Below, one piece after another: positions 8,801 to 17,065 of a DNA stretch of 62,706 nucleotides (position 1 is the first letter of the stretch; every line of letters begins with the position of its first letter). Source of the DNA: UBA2108 sp002713215 (GTDB taxonomy: Bacteria > Bacteroidota > Bacteroidia > Flavobacteriales_G > Salibacteraceae); assembly GCA_937891015.1 (NCBI GenBank), contig CALAPY010000004.1, forward strand, positions 1-62,706. The letters run 5' to 3'. The position numbers were made by a program, and so were the translations under genes. Below the pieces are notes generated by a model. It had not been told where the DNA came from. It saw only the letters and a program-made list of their open reading frames with translations, and ran no database searches.

Positions 8801-9165
8801 ATAGTCAGAAGTTTTTTTTTTTCAGAAGCATGAATAAAGGCAGATGTTCCATTAAAAGATTGAACATTTGGGTCAGCACCTGACTCAACCAATGCCTTTG
8901 AAGCTGCATACCTGTCCGTATAAACAGCCCACTCCAAAAGGGTTTGGCCAAATCGTTCTTCTTGATAGTCTAATAATTCAGGGTCTTGAGTTACCAATTC
9001 AATTATTCTTTCACCTTTTTCTTCCTCAACTGCCTTAGCCAATTCCCAAACAGGGCTCCCCTTATATAACCTTATATCATTTGCCAACATATTTGCCTCT
9101 TTTTGTTCATCTGTGCATGAACTCCCAATTCCTAATAAAAACAGAAAATAAACTATCCTAATCAT
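8797..9165 (-). CDS. ankyrin-repeat lipoprotein, 5' part of a frame-split gene
   Basis: 122 residues beginning three bases after the Rhs stop codon, so almost certainly cotranscribed with it. The N-terminus is a lipoprotein signal (IVYFLFLLGIGSSC, lipobox Cys about residue 17). It is followed by a helical segment and one clear ankyrin repeat, GQTLLEWAVYTDRYAASKALVESGADPNV. The second repeat opens with GTSAFIHASEKKK and then runs into a premature stop after the 11-A tract. A lipid-anchored ankyrin protein next to a lipase-type toxin fits an immunity protein acting in the envelope (inference; ankyrin immunity proteins are known in polymorphic toxin systems). Confidence 0.75.
   Translation of the reverse strand: MIRIVYFLFLLGIGSSCTDEQKEANMLANDIRLYKGSPVWELAKAVEEEKGERIIELVTQDPELLDYQEERFGQTLLEWAVYTDRYAASKALVESGADPNVQSFNGTSAFIHASEKKKLLTI
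8812..8822 (-). repeat. 11-adenine homopolymer at a reading-frame break
   Basis: The minus strand carries eleven consecutive A residues inside the codon run GAA AAA AAA AAA. Runs of this length are slippage-prone for DNA and RNA polymerase. The frame upstream encodes the first 1.5 ankyrin repeats and the +1-shifted frame the remainder. Confidence 0.6.
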
Positions 9166-9168
9166 ATG

Positions 9169-12100
9169 CTATTTAATTCCTTGTTCATGCATTTTTTGGA
9201 TCACCACGCCCATAGTATGGTTGTTTACTCTTTGATATATACTTAACAATCCTGTTCCGGTATAACTTGCCTCTATATCATGTCGTACACCTTCTGCAGT
9301 GGCTAATCCAGCCATTGATTGAGAATAATCAACGATTTCTCCTTTAACAATGAACGCATCAATTTTTGATTCACCTTCAATTTTAAATTCATTGACAGTA
9401 TTTTCATGTAACCCAGCAGCATTAAATGTAATTGCAGGCCTTTTAGTATATAATGAAGCTAAACTGACCATTCCACCGCCTAAAGAATGACCAACAAGAG
9501 TTACATTACTTTGTCCCAAAAACCTATCAATAATTCTTGAATTGTCAACTGCTAGCTGATACTGGGTTGTACTAAAACCTGCTGCTTGAAGTGCATCAGT
9601 TTTCGCGTCTTTAGCAAATTCTTTCGGCGACTCCGTATCTGTTCCTGCAATTGCGTATGCATATTCTGTAACTCCATCTATGTTGGTTCTCTCATATAAC
9701 GCTGATTTGAACCCAGATTCACTATCATTAAAAACCACTCCCTGTTTAGTCAATTCCGCCATTTTTGATTCCGATCTTTTCCAATCACCAAGGAGTTCGG
9801 TTGGATTCTCGCCTCCATACACATTGTCTGCAATTCGTGCTGCTTCTTCAAAAGTAATACTTTCGGTTACTGATATTTCGGGTAAATGAGCTGGTTTTGT
9901 TCGCGATTTATCTGGCTCAACAGTATGTAAATTTGGGATTGGGGCCAACTCGAATGATGGTTTATCAACTTGGTTTCCGCCGTCGTTTACCTTGGTATCA
10001 CCCCCTCCTTCCGTAGACGCAGTTTGCATCCCATCTATGTCGAAGTCTCCTATAGGCTCATTTCCTGCATTTTGGTACGGTGTTAGTTGATTGTATTCAG
10101 CCGCTAGTGGATCCACACTAATAAACCTTGCTGTCCAGGGTGCATAGTATCTTGCTCCATAGTAGTATAAACCACTCTCTTCATCTCGCTCCTTACCTAC
10201 ATACTGATAACGCTTCTTGGCGTAGGAGCCGAAAGAGGTCTCTCCAAAAGGATAGTACTCCTGTTCATTGACCAACGCTCCTGTGTTGTCCAACATCACC
10301 ATACTCGATCCTATGTTGTTCTCCAAGACGTATTTTATTGCCGGGGTAGTATCGCCCATGGCTGCTCCAAGACGTATCGTAGCTATTCTCGATTTGTCGT
10401 CCATCACATGGATCGTATTCTGGGTGTTTGTTTCATCGGTATAATACTCAAACACTCCGTCTATATAGACTCTTATCTCGTAGGTTCCTCCTTGCTTCCT
10501 TGTTATCTTCTTTACTCTATTGCCTCCATTGTCATACAAGTATTGGGTGTAGATTGTGGGTTCACTCGTTCCTGCCTGATTCCTAAAAGCCCTCAATCTA
10601 TTGGCTGCATCCCAATCAAAAAAACGTTCGGTATTCTCCTGTGTTTGGTTTCCTACCTGATCATACTGGTAAGTGTAACTATTGGCTCCTATGGTTACAC
10701 TGTTTAAGTAGTTATTCGTACTTGTGTTGTAGGAATAGTTTCTATTGAAGTTGATTGTTCCTGTTTGCTTGAGTTGGAGTATGTTGCCTATCTCATCGTA
10801 TTCATACTTTCTTGTATAGGCTGTAGTTGTGTTTGCCGTAGTTGGCCTTGTCATATCTGTCCAACCCGGGAAGGGGTAATTCCCTCCTGATACATTCTCT
10901 CTTCCTGTGGCTGTTCTTAATCTGTAGAGTGGATCATAACTAAAGGTTCTGTCTAAACTATTGCTTCCTCCTACTCCACAACCGGTTGTTCTCTTGTTTA
11001 TCTCCAATATGTTACCCACCAGATCATATCCATAGCCATCGTCTTGTTTAGCCGTTCCTGATTGTGGTTCATAGGTTATCGTTTGGTAGTTTTTGGTATA
11101 GGTATACTCTTCAGTACGTTGGCGTTTTAGTCGAAAGGTTTTTTCATCGTAGGCGTACCTAGTCATGGTATCGTTACCTAATGCTAATAGAATCCGCTGC
11201 CCCTTGGCATTATAAGCCAGGTGTTTTACATATTCTACACTATCGTAAGTAACTTTTTCTAAGGCTCCGGCTCTATTGTATCCGGGGGTTATGGTTTTTC
11301 GATTGCTGTTTACATCTTGGGGAAGGGTAAGTTGGGTTACCCTGTTTAAAGCATCGTATTGGGAATCGGTTTGGTAGGTGGTGCTTCCCAGTTGAGTACC
11401 TATGGTGGTCCAATCTACCCTGTAAGGGGCCAGGTTCGTCCAGGGGGGTGAACCTGCAAAAGGAGTTTTTAGTTGAGCATCACTGATTACTTTTCTGGTT
11501 TTGCTTAGTAGGTTGCCTTTGAAATCAAACTGAAGGTTGGTTACCAATCCTGCTTCATCGTATTGTTCATAGAGTTTACCCAGCAGGTTATTGGTAATGG
11601 GGGTAGGTACTCCGGCATTGTCTCCATAGGTGCTTCGCATGGTCATGTAAAGAGGAGCTGCTGCGTTGTCCTGGCTCCAACCAAAGGTGGGACGTTGTAA
11701 TCTATCGTAAGTAGCCAGAGTTCTTGCTTGTTTGGCATCACTTCCCTCAATGGGTTTACCCAGGCTATCCAAAATAGCCAGGCTTACTCCGCTGTCGATA
11801 TGAGAAGTATACCTCGCTTGTTTTTGAAGATCGTATTTGTAAATAAAGGCTATTTGGTTGATCGCATTGGTCACCTGGGTTAAATTACCCTGGATATCGT
11901 AATCGTATTCCATAACCACATCAGTAAACTGTTGGGGGTTACTGTAATCGGGTTGGCTTTTGTGGTCTATGGTTTTTATGATTCTACCTAGTGCATCAAT
12001 TAGCTCGCTTTTGGGAGTATTCCATTGGTGAGCATAGGAAGCACTTTCACTACGGTTGGTTATGCCTGCTAAATCGTTTTGGTCGTAACTGTACTTCTCC

Positions 12101-12246
12101 CAGGGTGAAGGAACAAAATCGCTTGGGGTGCCTATGGTTTTAGGTTTACCGTAGATTACTCTTTGCTCTGAACCATCAGGGTTAACCGTCTTAACCGGAC
12201 GGCCAGCAGCGTCATAATACATTTCTATTTTTTGGAGGCGAGGCAT
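9169..12246 (-). CDS. Rhs/YD-repeat protein with C-terminal lipase-like toxin domain
   Basis: 1,025 residues. Many YD/RHS repeats fill residues about 1-660 (YYDAAGRPVKTVNPDG, YDYDIQGNLTQVTNA, YEYDEIGNILQLKQTG). The RHS-associated core follows at about 660-740 (YYPFGETSFG, ERDEESGLYYYGARYYAPWTARFISVDP, ending GNEPIGDFDIDG). After a low-complexity linker, residues about 790-1025 form a separate domain with the nucleophile elbow GHSLGGG (Ser about 920), a possible acid in KGEIVDY and a late His in NNHTMG, the layout of class 3 lipases. Rhs proteins encapsulate such toxins. No signal peptide is visible, unlike most large Bacteroidota Rhs proteins, and an in-frame stop lies upstream, so this may be an N-terminally truncated or displaced cassette. 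The ankyrin lipoprotein follows three bases later. Confidence 0.9.
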   Translation of the reverse strand: MPRLQKIEMYYDAAGRPVKTVNPDGSEQRVIYGKPKTIGTPSDFVPSPWEKYSYDQNDLAGITNRSESASYAHQWNTPKSELIDALGRIIKTIDHKSQPDYSNPQQFTDVVMEYDYDIQGNLTQVTNAINQIAFIYKYDLQKQARYTSHIDSGVSLAILDSLGKPIEGSDAKQARTLATYDRLQRPTFGWSQDNAAAPLYMTMRSTYGDNAGVPTPITNNLLGKLYEQYDEAGLVTNLQFDFKGNLLSKTRKVISDAQLKTPFAGSPPWTNLAPYRVDWTTIGTQLGSTTYQTDSQYDALNRVTQLTLPQDVNSNRKTITPGYNRAGALEKVTYDSVEYVKHLAYNAKGQRILLALGNDTMTRYAYDEKTFRLKRQRTEEYTYTKNYQTITYEPQSGTAKQDDGYGYDLVGNILEINKRTTGCGVGGSNSLDRTFSYDPLYRLRTATGRENVSGGNYPFPGWTDMTRPTTANTTTAYTRKYEYDEIGNILQLKQTGTINFNRNYSYNTSTNNYLNSVTIGANSYTYQYDQVGNQTQENTERFFDWDAANRLRAFRNQAGTSEPTIYTQYLYDNGGNRVKKITRKQGGTYEIRVYIDGVFEYYTDETNTQNTIHVMDDKSRIATIRLGAAMGDTTPAIKYVLENNIGSSMVMLDNTGALVNEQEYYPFGETSFGSYAKKRYQYVGKERDEESGLYYYGARYYAPWTARFISVDPLAAEYNQLTPYQNAGNEPIGDFDIDGMQTASTEGGGDTKVNDGGNQVDKPSFELAPIPNLHTVEPDKSRTKPAHLPEISVTESITFEEAARIADNVYGGENPTELLGDWKRSESKMAELTKQGVVFNDSESGFKSALYERTNIDGVTEYAYAIAGTDTESPKEFAKDAKTDALQAAGFSTTQYQLAVDNSRIIDRFLGQSNVTLVGHSLGGGMVSLASLYTKRPAITFNAAGLHENTVNEFKIEGESKIDAFIVKGEIVDYSQSMAGLATAEGVRHDIEASYTGTGLLSIYQRVNNHTMGVVIQKMHEQGIK

Positions 12247-12383
12247 ATTTACTGATTTATTGGATTGTCATTATTTGCAATGAAGGTACGAATCTTCTAA
12301 ACGCGAAAGTGAACCTCAAATTACCTGATAATGTACTGTTTTGCAATATCTGATTGATTGCTTGAAAGTTATGCTGTAATGTG

Positions 12384-12421
12384 CCTTAGAAAAACTAAGG
12401 TGTAGCTTAGTTTTTCTAAGG
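12384..12421. repeat. perfect 16-bp inverted repeat, 6-base spacer
   Basis: CCTTAGAAAAACTAAG (12384-12399) is repeated exactly in inverse at 12406-12421 around GTGTAG. Each arm is itself an interrupted palindrome (CTTAG...CTAAG), so alternative small hairpins or a cruciform are possible. It lies between the Smr gene and the Rhs gene. No T-tract follows on either strand, so a simple terminator role is not well supported. Confidence 0.7.
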
Positions 12422-12474
12422 TTGGGCTTAGTACCACTAACAATTCAATTTACATTAGTAATAGCGCAATAACA

Positions 12475-13044
12475 TTAGCCACGTAATTCAACTTTGGTAG
12501 CTCCCATTCCATATTCTCGCATGAAACCATCGTTGAATGTAAATCCGTATGACTTAATAATGTTGTGCAATTCTGAGCGAAGTACTCCCTTTCCCACTCC
12601 ATGAATAAAAATTAGGCTGGGTTCTCTTTTCTTAATCACTTCTTCCATACAGTGAACGGCATAGTCGAGCTGATAATTAAGCATTTCTCCGGGAGTCATG
12701 TGGTCGTGCTTAACCAACAAATCATGAATATGAAGATCGAATTCCAAGATTCCTTTTGAATTTCTTTTACCCCTTACTCTACCCAATTCTTCAATTCTTT
12801 CTTTTTCGGTCATGGGACGCAGCTTGGGCAAATCATCAGATTTTACATTTTTAGCTCGTGGAGTGTGCTTTTCGTAATGTTCCAGTAATTCTTCCTCATT
12901 AGAATCAACTACTAGGAGATCCCTGATCTGATACGGAAAATCCATTCCCTCAATTTCAATCCATGCCGTGCTACCTTCCAATTTGGAAATCACACCCTCA
13001 GCATTTTCATTTATCACCCTAACGTTATCACCTACTTTCACCAA
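12475..13044 (-). CDS. Smr-domain (small MutS-related) protein
   Basis: 189 residues. The N-terminal 50 residues look like an SH3/KOW-type barrel (VGDNVRVINENAEGVISKLEG). The C-terminal Smr domain is clear: LEFDLHIHDL replaces the usual LDLHG-type motif, and HGVGKGVLRSEL gives the HGxGxG motif. Smr domains are nucleic-acid nucleases or binding domains, found at the end of MutS2 and as free-standing proteins linked to ribosome rescue in some bacteria. This stand-alone form is shorter than the DUF2027-type Smr proteins common in the phylum. Divergent from the NUDIX gene, 90 bases away. Confidence 0.9.
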   Translation of the reverse strand: MVKVGDNVRVINENAEGVISKLEGSTAWIEIEGMDFPYQIRDLLVVDSNEEELLEHYEKHTPRAKNVKSDDLPKLRPMTEKERIEELGRVRGKRNSKGILEFDLHIHDLLVKHDHMTPGEMLNYQLDYAVHCMEEVIKKREPSLIFIHGVGKGVLRSELHNIIKSYGFTFNDGFMREYGMGATKVELRG

Positions 13045-13131
13045 TGCAAAAATAATGGATGCGCATAGTGGGTCTTTTGGAATTAACCACTTGTTTTGTA
13101 TCCATTAGCTCATTTCAAACAATTGAACAAA

Positions 13132-13707
13132 ATGCCTAACAGTTTGAAACCATTGCCTACTTATCCAAACCATTGGAAAACAATTGAATCCAAACCGGTG
13201 TATCAGACTCCCTGGATTAAAGTAACCGATCATAAAATCATTGATCCCGGAGGAAACCCTGGACAATACGGTGTGGTAACTTTTAAAAACCTGGCCGTGG
13301 GTGTTATCCCATTGGATCAGGAGAATAACACCTGGATAGTTGGTCAATTCAGGTACCCTTTGAATGAATACAGCTGGGAAATTCCGGAAGGCGGGGGAGC
13401 GCTTCAACTGCCTCCAATTGATTCTGCAAAGCGAGAACTTCTGGAAGAAACAGGAATTACGGCAAAGGATTGGGAGTTGATCTTAGAAATGGATTTAAGT
13501 AACTCGGCTTCGACCGAGAAAGCTTTTATCTATGTTGCAAGAGATCTGAATTTTCAAACCGCGGAACCGGATGAAAACGAAGACTTACAAATTTTAAAAA
13601 TCCCGTTTGACGAACTTTATAAACGTGTAGTTTCAGGAGAAATCAGGGATAGTTTGACGGTGGCCGGTGTACTAAGATTAAAACTAATGCTAAATGATAA
13701 TCAATAA
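13132..13707 (+). CDS. NUDIX hydrolase, ADP-ribose pyrophosphatase-like
   Basis: About 191 residues from the ATG at 13132; the frame is open to a TTG at 13096 but that would sit close to the divergent Smr gene. The NUDIX box is visible as GGGALQLPPIDSAKRELLEETGI: REL, EE and G are intact, while the first Glu of the strict consensus is Leu. SWEIPEGGG just upstream and the overall length resemble ADP-ribose/sugar-nucleotide pyrophosphatases, which clear ADP-ribose from the cytosol using Mg2+. Its stop codon runs directly into a hairpin shared with the small gene on the opposite strand. Confidence 0.9.
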   Translation: MPNSLKPLPTYPNHWKTIESKPVYQTPWIKVTDHKIIDPGGNPGQYGVVTFKNLAVGVIPLDQENNTWIVGQFRYPLNEYSWEIPEGGGALQLPPIDSAKRELLEETGITAKDWELILEMDLSNSASTEKAFIYVARDLNFQTAEPDENEDLQILKIPFDELYKRVVSGEIRDSLTVAGVLRLKLMLNDNQ

Positions 13708-13742
13708 AAAAGCCCAACTAATTCAAGATTAGTCAGGCTTTA
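13706..13742. terminator. bidirectional hairpin terminator
   Basis: AAAGCC and ACTAAT pair with ATTAGT and GGCTTT around a TCAAG loop. Read on the minus strand the stem is followed by a six-T run, the better terminator orientation, which would serve the small gene at 13773-13919. On the plus strand it can end the NUDIX transcript. Confidence 0.7.
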
Positions 13743-13772
13743 TTCCCATAGAAATGAATCGCTTAACCGCTT

Positions 13773-13919
13773 CTATTGAGACAATATCTGCAAGTTTGGA
13801 TATCTCTCTTTCCAAAATTCAAGGGCCTTAAGATTTGCCAATGTAATTACTGTTCTTTTGTCCAATCTCACCTTAATCTTTTTAATGGTTTCCTTTATTG
13901 GGTTTTCTTTATTTTCCAT
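13773..13919 (-). CDS. 48-residue peptide with lanthipeptide-leader-like motif
   Basis: An ATG-initiated frame of 48 codons fills most of the otherwise empty 306-base gap between the NUDIX and yaaA genes. The region KVRLDKRTVITL fits the pattern K-x-x-L-[ND]-K-x-T-[IV]-x-x-L seen in leader peptides of many Bacteroidota class I lanthipeptide precursors (usually KLxLNKKTIxxL). The C-terminal 20 residues (from ANLKALEFW) have no Cys and few Ser/Thr, so no normal lanthionine core is present. A good terminator follows 30 bases after the stop, which supports transcription. No LanB, LanC or radical SAM gene is in the window. Function unknown. Confidence 0.5.
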   Translation of the reverse strand: MENKENPIKETIKKIKVRLDKRTVITLANLKALEFWKERYPNLQILSQ

Positions 13920-14013
13920 AATATAGGTGTTTAAATGTTTCTACTTATATTCTTAATTAGACGATAGGGAGTTAGATTTGTTCCTTTATTGCTGTTAAAG
14001 AAACTAAATTGTT

Positions 14014-14787
14014 ATGCTGCTTGTAATTTCTCCGGCTAAGAGCCTGAATTTCGATTCAAAATCAAATGCTAATTCCTTTTCCGAACCTCATTTTCTTTCA
14101 GACGCCGAACGAATAAATTCAGTGTTAAAAAAGAAAAGTGTAAACAAGTTGATGAAGATACAGGAGATTAGCAAAAACCTTGCTGAGCTTAACCATAACC
14201 GAAATCAAAACTGGATCTCGAACAATACCGACCTTAACAGCAAGCAGGCAGTTTCTGCTTTTCAAGGAGATGTATACCTTGGGCTTAGTGAAGCTGATTT
14301 TACTAAGGAAGACTATTCCTTTGCGCAAAATCACCTTCGAATTCTTTCCGGATTATACGGAATTTTAAAACCCCTGGACAGAATTCAACCCTATCGACTC
14401 GAAATGGGTACGGCACTAAAAACCACCCGTGGTAAAAACCTCTATGAGTTTTGGAAACTTAGAATTACGAATTTCCTTAATGAAGAATTTGAGCAGGAAG
14501 AAAAACCGGTTCTAATTAACCTGGCAAGTGACGAATATTTCAAAAGCATTAAACCTACCAAGCTTAATGCAACCATTATTCAAGCTGTGTTTATGGATAA
14601 AAAGAATGGTAAGTACAAGGTGATTTCATTCTTTGCCAAAAAGGCAAGGGGAATGATGGCTCGGTTTATCATTAAAAATAGAATCACTACACCTGAGGGA
14701 TTAAAAGCATTTGATTCGGAAGGATATTTATACAACGAATCAATGAGCACGGACACAAAATGGGTTTTTGCTCGTGACACAGAATAA
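14014..14787 (+). CDS. yaaA: peroxide stress protein YaaA (UPF0246)
   Basis: 257 residues, full length for the YaaA/DUF328 family. The opening MLLVISPAKSLNFDS is diagnostic, followed by LSGLYGILKPLDRIQPYRLEMGT, the YEFWK segment and NLASDEYFKSI, then the late FFAKKARGMMARFII. In Escherichia coli YaaA lowers free intracellular iron and DNA damage under peroxide stress and adopts a DNA-binding fold. The SDR gene begins 13 bases downstream, so the two are probably one transcript. Confidence 0.93.
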   Translation: MLLVISPAKSLNFDSKSNANSFSEPHFLSDAERINSVLKKKSVNKLMKIQEISKNLAELNHNRNQNWISNNTDLNSKQAVSAFQGDVYLGLSEADFTKEDYSFAQNHLRILSGLYGILKPLDRIQPYRLEMGTALKTTRGKNLYEFWKLRITNFLNEEFEQEEKPVLINLASDEYFKSIKPTKLNATIIQAVFMDKKNGKYKVISFFAKKARGMMARFIIKNRITTPEGLKAFDSEGYLYNESMSTDTKWVFARDTE

Positions 14788-14799
14788 AACTGTAATTGC

Positions 14800-15510
14800 A
14801 TGGATTTAAAAGGTTCAAAAATATTAATAACCGGAGGCTCTTCGGGTATTGGCAAAGCGATAGCGGCTCTTGCAGTAAGCAAAGGTGCGCAGGTATTGAT
14901 TACAGGAAAAGATCCTGAAAAACTAAAACGGGTTGCCACAGAATTGGGTGCGGAATATCTGGCCGCCGATGTTTCTTCGAAAGAAGATATCAGAGCTACC
15001 TATGACTGGATTAAGGAAAAGTGGAACAACGAGTTGGACGTACTAATTAATAATGCGGGAACCGGATATCGAAAAATGCTCAATGAAGTCGAATGGGAAG
15101 ACTTCGAAAACATATTTCAGGTAAACGTATATGGTGCAGCCCTGATGGCTAAACATGCCGCCGAAATTTTTAAGAATCGGGGAAAAGGAAACATCGTAAA
15201 TATTGCATCAACGGGTGGTGTAAAAGGTTACCCAACGGGTACAGTATATGCGGCCTCCAAATTCGCGCTTCGCGGAATGACCCAGTGTTGGCAGGCGGAG
15301 TTACGCCCTCACAACATCCGTGTAATATTGATAAACCCGAGCGAAGTAACTACGGCATTTGCAAATCCGGATCGCGTAGAAAGAGAAAGCATTGCTAATA
15401 AATTAACACCCCAGGAAATTGCACACGCAACGATATCTGCATTAGAAATGGATGACCGGGGATTTATCCCCGAATTAACCGTTTGGGCAAGCAACCCTTT
15501 TCAAAATTGA
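14800..15510 (+). CDS. short-chain dehydrogenase/reductase
   Basis: 236 residues, a classical SDR of minimal length. The Rossmann glycine motif is GGSSGIGK (residues about 12-19), the NNAG motif lies at about 86, and the catalytic Ser-Tyr-Lys set is in NIASTGG and YAASK. Nearby Asp in AADVSS suits nucleotide-specificity and adenine binding. Such enzymes interconvert alcohols and ketones with NAD(P)H; 3-oxoacyl-ACP reductase-like and sorbitol/ribitol-type enzymes share this pattern, so the substrate is open. It follows yaaA closely. Confidence 0.92.
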   Translation: MDLKGSKILITGGSSGIGKAIAALAVSKGAQVLITGKDPEKLKRVATELGAEYLAADVSSKEDIRATYDWIKEKWNNELDVLINNAGTGYRKMLNEVEWEDFENIFQVNVYGAALMAKHAAEIFKNRGKGNIVNIASTGGVKGYPTGTVYAASKFALRGMTQCWQAELRPHNIRVILINPSEVTTAFANPDRVERESIANKLTPQEIAHATISALEMDDRGFIPELTVWASNPFQN

Positions 15511-15721
15511 CCCTGTGCTGAAACGCAGTTATTAACAAAATCAACCTTAGGTATTTAGCCAAAGTCCGTTATTGCTGAGTCCATTTTACTAGGGCTTTTA
15601 ATAAGTTTATCGTAGAGTTTAATAAAAAGAATACGATTTCTTAACTTTATAGTGGATAAACGGGCCATTTAAATACTCAATAATGTAGTATTTTGCGGCT
15701 CCATTTTTTGGCAAGGTAAAA

Positions 15722-17059
15722 TTGAATAAGAAAGAACTAAATACCACCTATAAGCTATTTGGTGGAAGCTTGAAAAAGAGCTCCTTTTGGTTGGTTGTAA
15801 TTACTTCTATCGGTTCCTTAATTGCGGGTAGTGGATTTTACTATTCTTATCAAAGTCAAGAAAGTTACAAGTTGAATTTGAAAAAAAGCCAGGAAGATCG
15901 TTTGCTCGCACAAACGGTGCTTCAGATTAGTCTTCAAAGCGAACTTAGTGAAACTGAAAATACAGCAGTTGCTTCTAACTTACAAACACCTGTATCGGTT
16001 AACATAAACTCAGCCGCTTCGAAAAAAAGAACCATTGCCGTACCAACACGATCTAACTCATCCAACTCTGCTGTGCTTCTTGCTGCACAACTGACAGAAA
16101 AAGCTGCTAAAGAACCATTATCCAATACCAATAAACAGACGGTCTCAATAGACAATATGGAGTCGGGAGACATTGCAATTACTGAACACCAGTTGAATGA
16201 CAATATTACGCTAGAAGAGATTAGAACAAAACCGTTATCGTTTTCTTCGACCTATAACAACAGTCTGTTGAATCGAGACAACACGGAGTTTTCGAAACAA
16301 AAATTCTGCAAGCAACTAAAATGGTACATCGGAATTTCGGGAGGTATGGACTCCTACGTTGCGCAAAAGGACTTCTCAAATACAATTGAATCTCATCTTT
16401 CCCTCCTGCATTACAATTTGGAAAACTCCGAACTAATTTCGAGTCAGGTTAAAAACCGGGAACAGTTTAACTTCGGAATTAACGGCGGTGTGCGGCTTTT
16501 TAATCACCTGGACATTGAAGGGGGATTGATCTATCACCAAAACAGTTCAGCGTTTGAAAACATATACCAAAACCTCCTAATGGAAGAATACACCTATATT
16601 GAATGGGTTCCTACGGGAGAATCCGGTGGTCCAAATGGTCAACCAATCTACGAACCAAAAAATGTGAAGGATTTCTATTATGTATCAAAACAAGACACGG
16701 TTACCACCCAAGCCAACAATTATCAACTTGAAGTTCCCCTGTTGATTCGGTACAATTTCCATTTTAATAAACTATCGATTTATGCCAGCATTGGAAGTTC
16801 TGCCTTGGTTTACAGTGAATATCGGGTAAAAACCCAGCACAAAACAAGTGGATATATTGCAAGCACCACTAAAAGCCAAACCGGCCTCGTTCAATTAAAT
16901 GCACTTGTGGGAGCGGGAATATCTTATCGTGTATTGGGAGGGTTGGAATTAAAGTTTGAACCGTTGTTTAGACCTGTGATTCAATCGAATGATGAGTTTC
17001 TTCCCAACTACAACTCCAATTCAAGCAGTTTTAATGCGGGTGTAACGTATCGATTCTAA
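15722..17059 (+). CDS. membrane-anchored protein with C-terminal beta-barrel-like domain
   Basis: 445 residues starting at TTG; no ATG is available between the upstream in-frame TAG and this codon, and the first internal Met lies far inside. Residues 1-20 are basic and polar, 22-42 form one hydrophobic helix (SSFWLVVITSIGSLIAGSGF), 45-190 are Ser/Thr/Asn-rich linker, and 195-445 show alternating beta-strand patterns ending in a terminal aromatic (FNAGVTYRF), as in outer-membrane PorT-like barrels. A cytoplasmic tail plus helix joined to a barrel is unusual; the helix may be an uncleaved signal. It converges on the terC gene with a six-base gap. Function unknown. Confidence 0.75.
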   Translation: MNKKELNTTYKLFGGSLKKSSFWLVVITSIGSLIAGSGFYYSYQSQESYKLNLKKSQEDRLLAQTVLQISLQSELSETENTAVASNLQTPVSVNINSAASKKRTIAVPTRSNSSNSAVLLAAQLTEKAAKEPLSNTNKQTVSIDNMESGDIAITEHQLNDNITLEEIRTKPLSFSSTYNNSLLNRDNTEFSKQKFCKQLKWYIGISGGMDSYVAQKDFSNTIESHLSLLHYNLENSELISSQVKNREQFNFGINGGVRLFNHLDIEGGLIYHQNSSAFENIYQNLLMEEYTYIEWVPTGESGGPNGQPIYEPKNVKDFYYVSKQDTVTTQANNYQLEVPLLIRYNFHFNKLSIYASIGSSALVYSEYRVKTQHKTSGYIASTTKSQTGLVQLNALVGAGISYRVLGGLELKFEPLFRPVIQSNDEFLPNYNSNSSSFNAGVTYRF

Positions 17060-17065
17060 TTCGAC

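Noticed and set aside
15511..15721. Possible small RNA or gene in the gap before 15722
   Set aside because: No frame, hairpin or full promoter match could be supported in these 211 bases.
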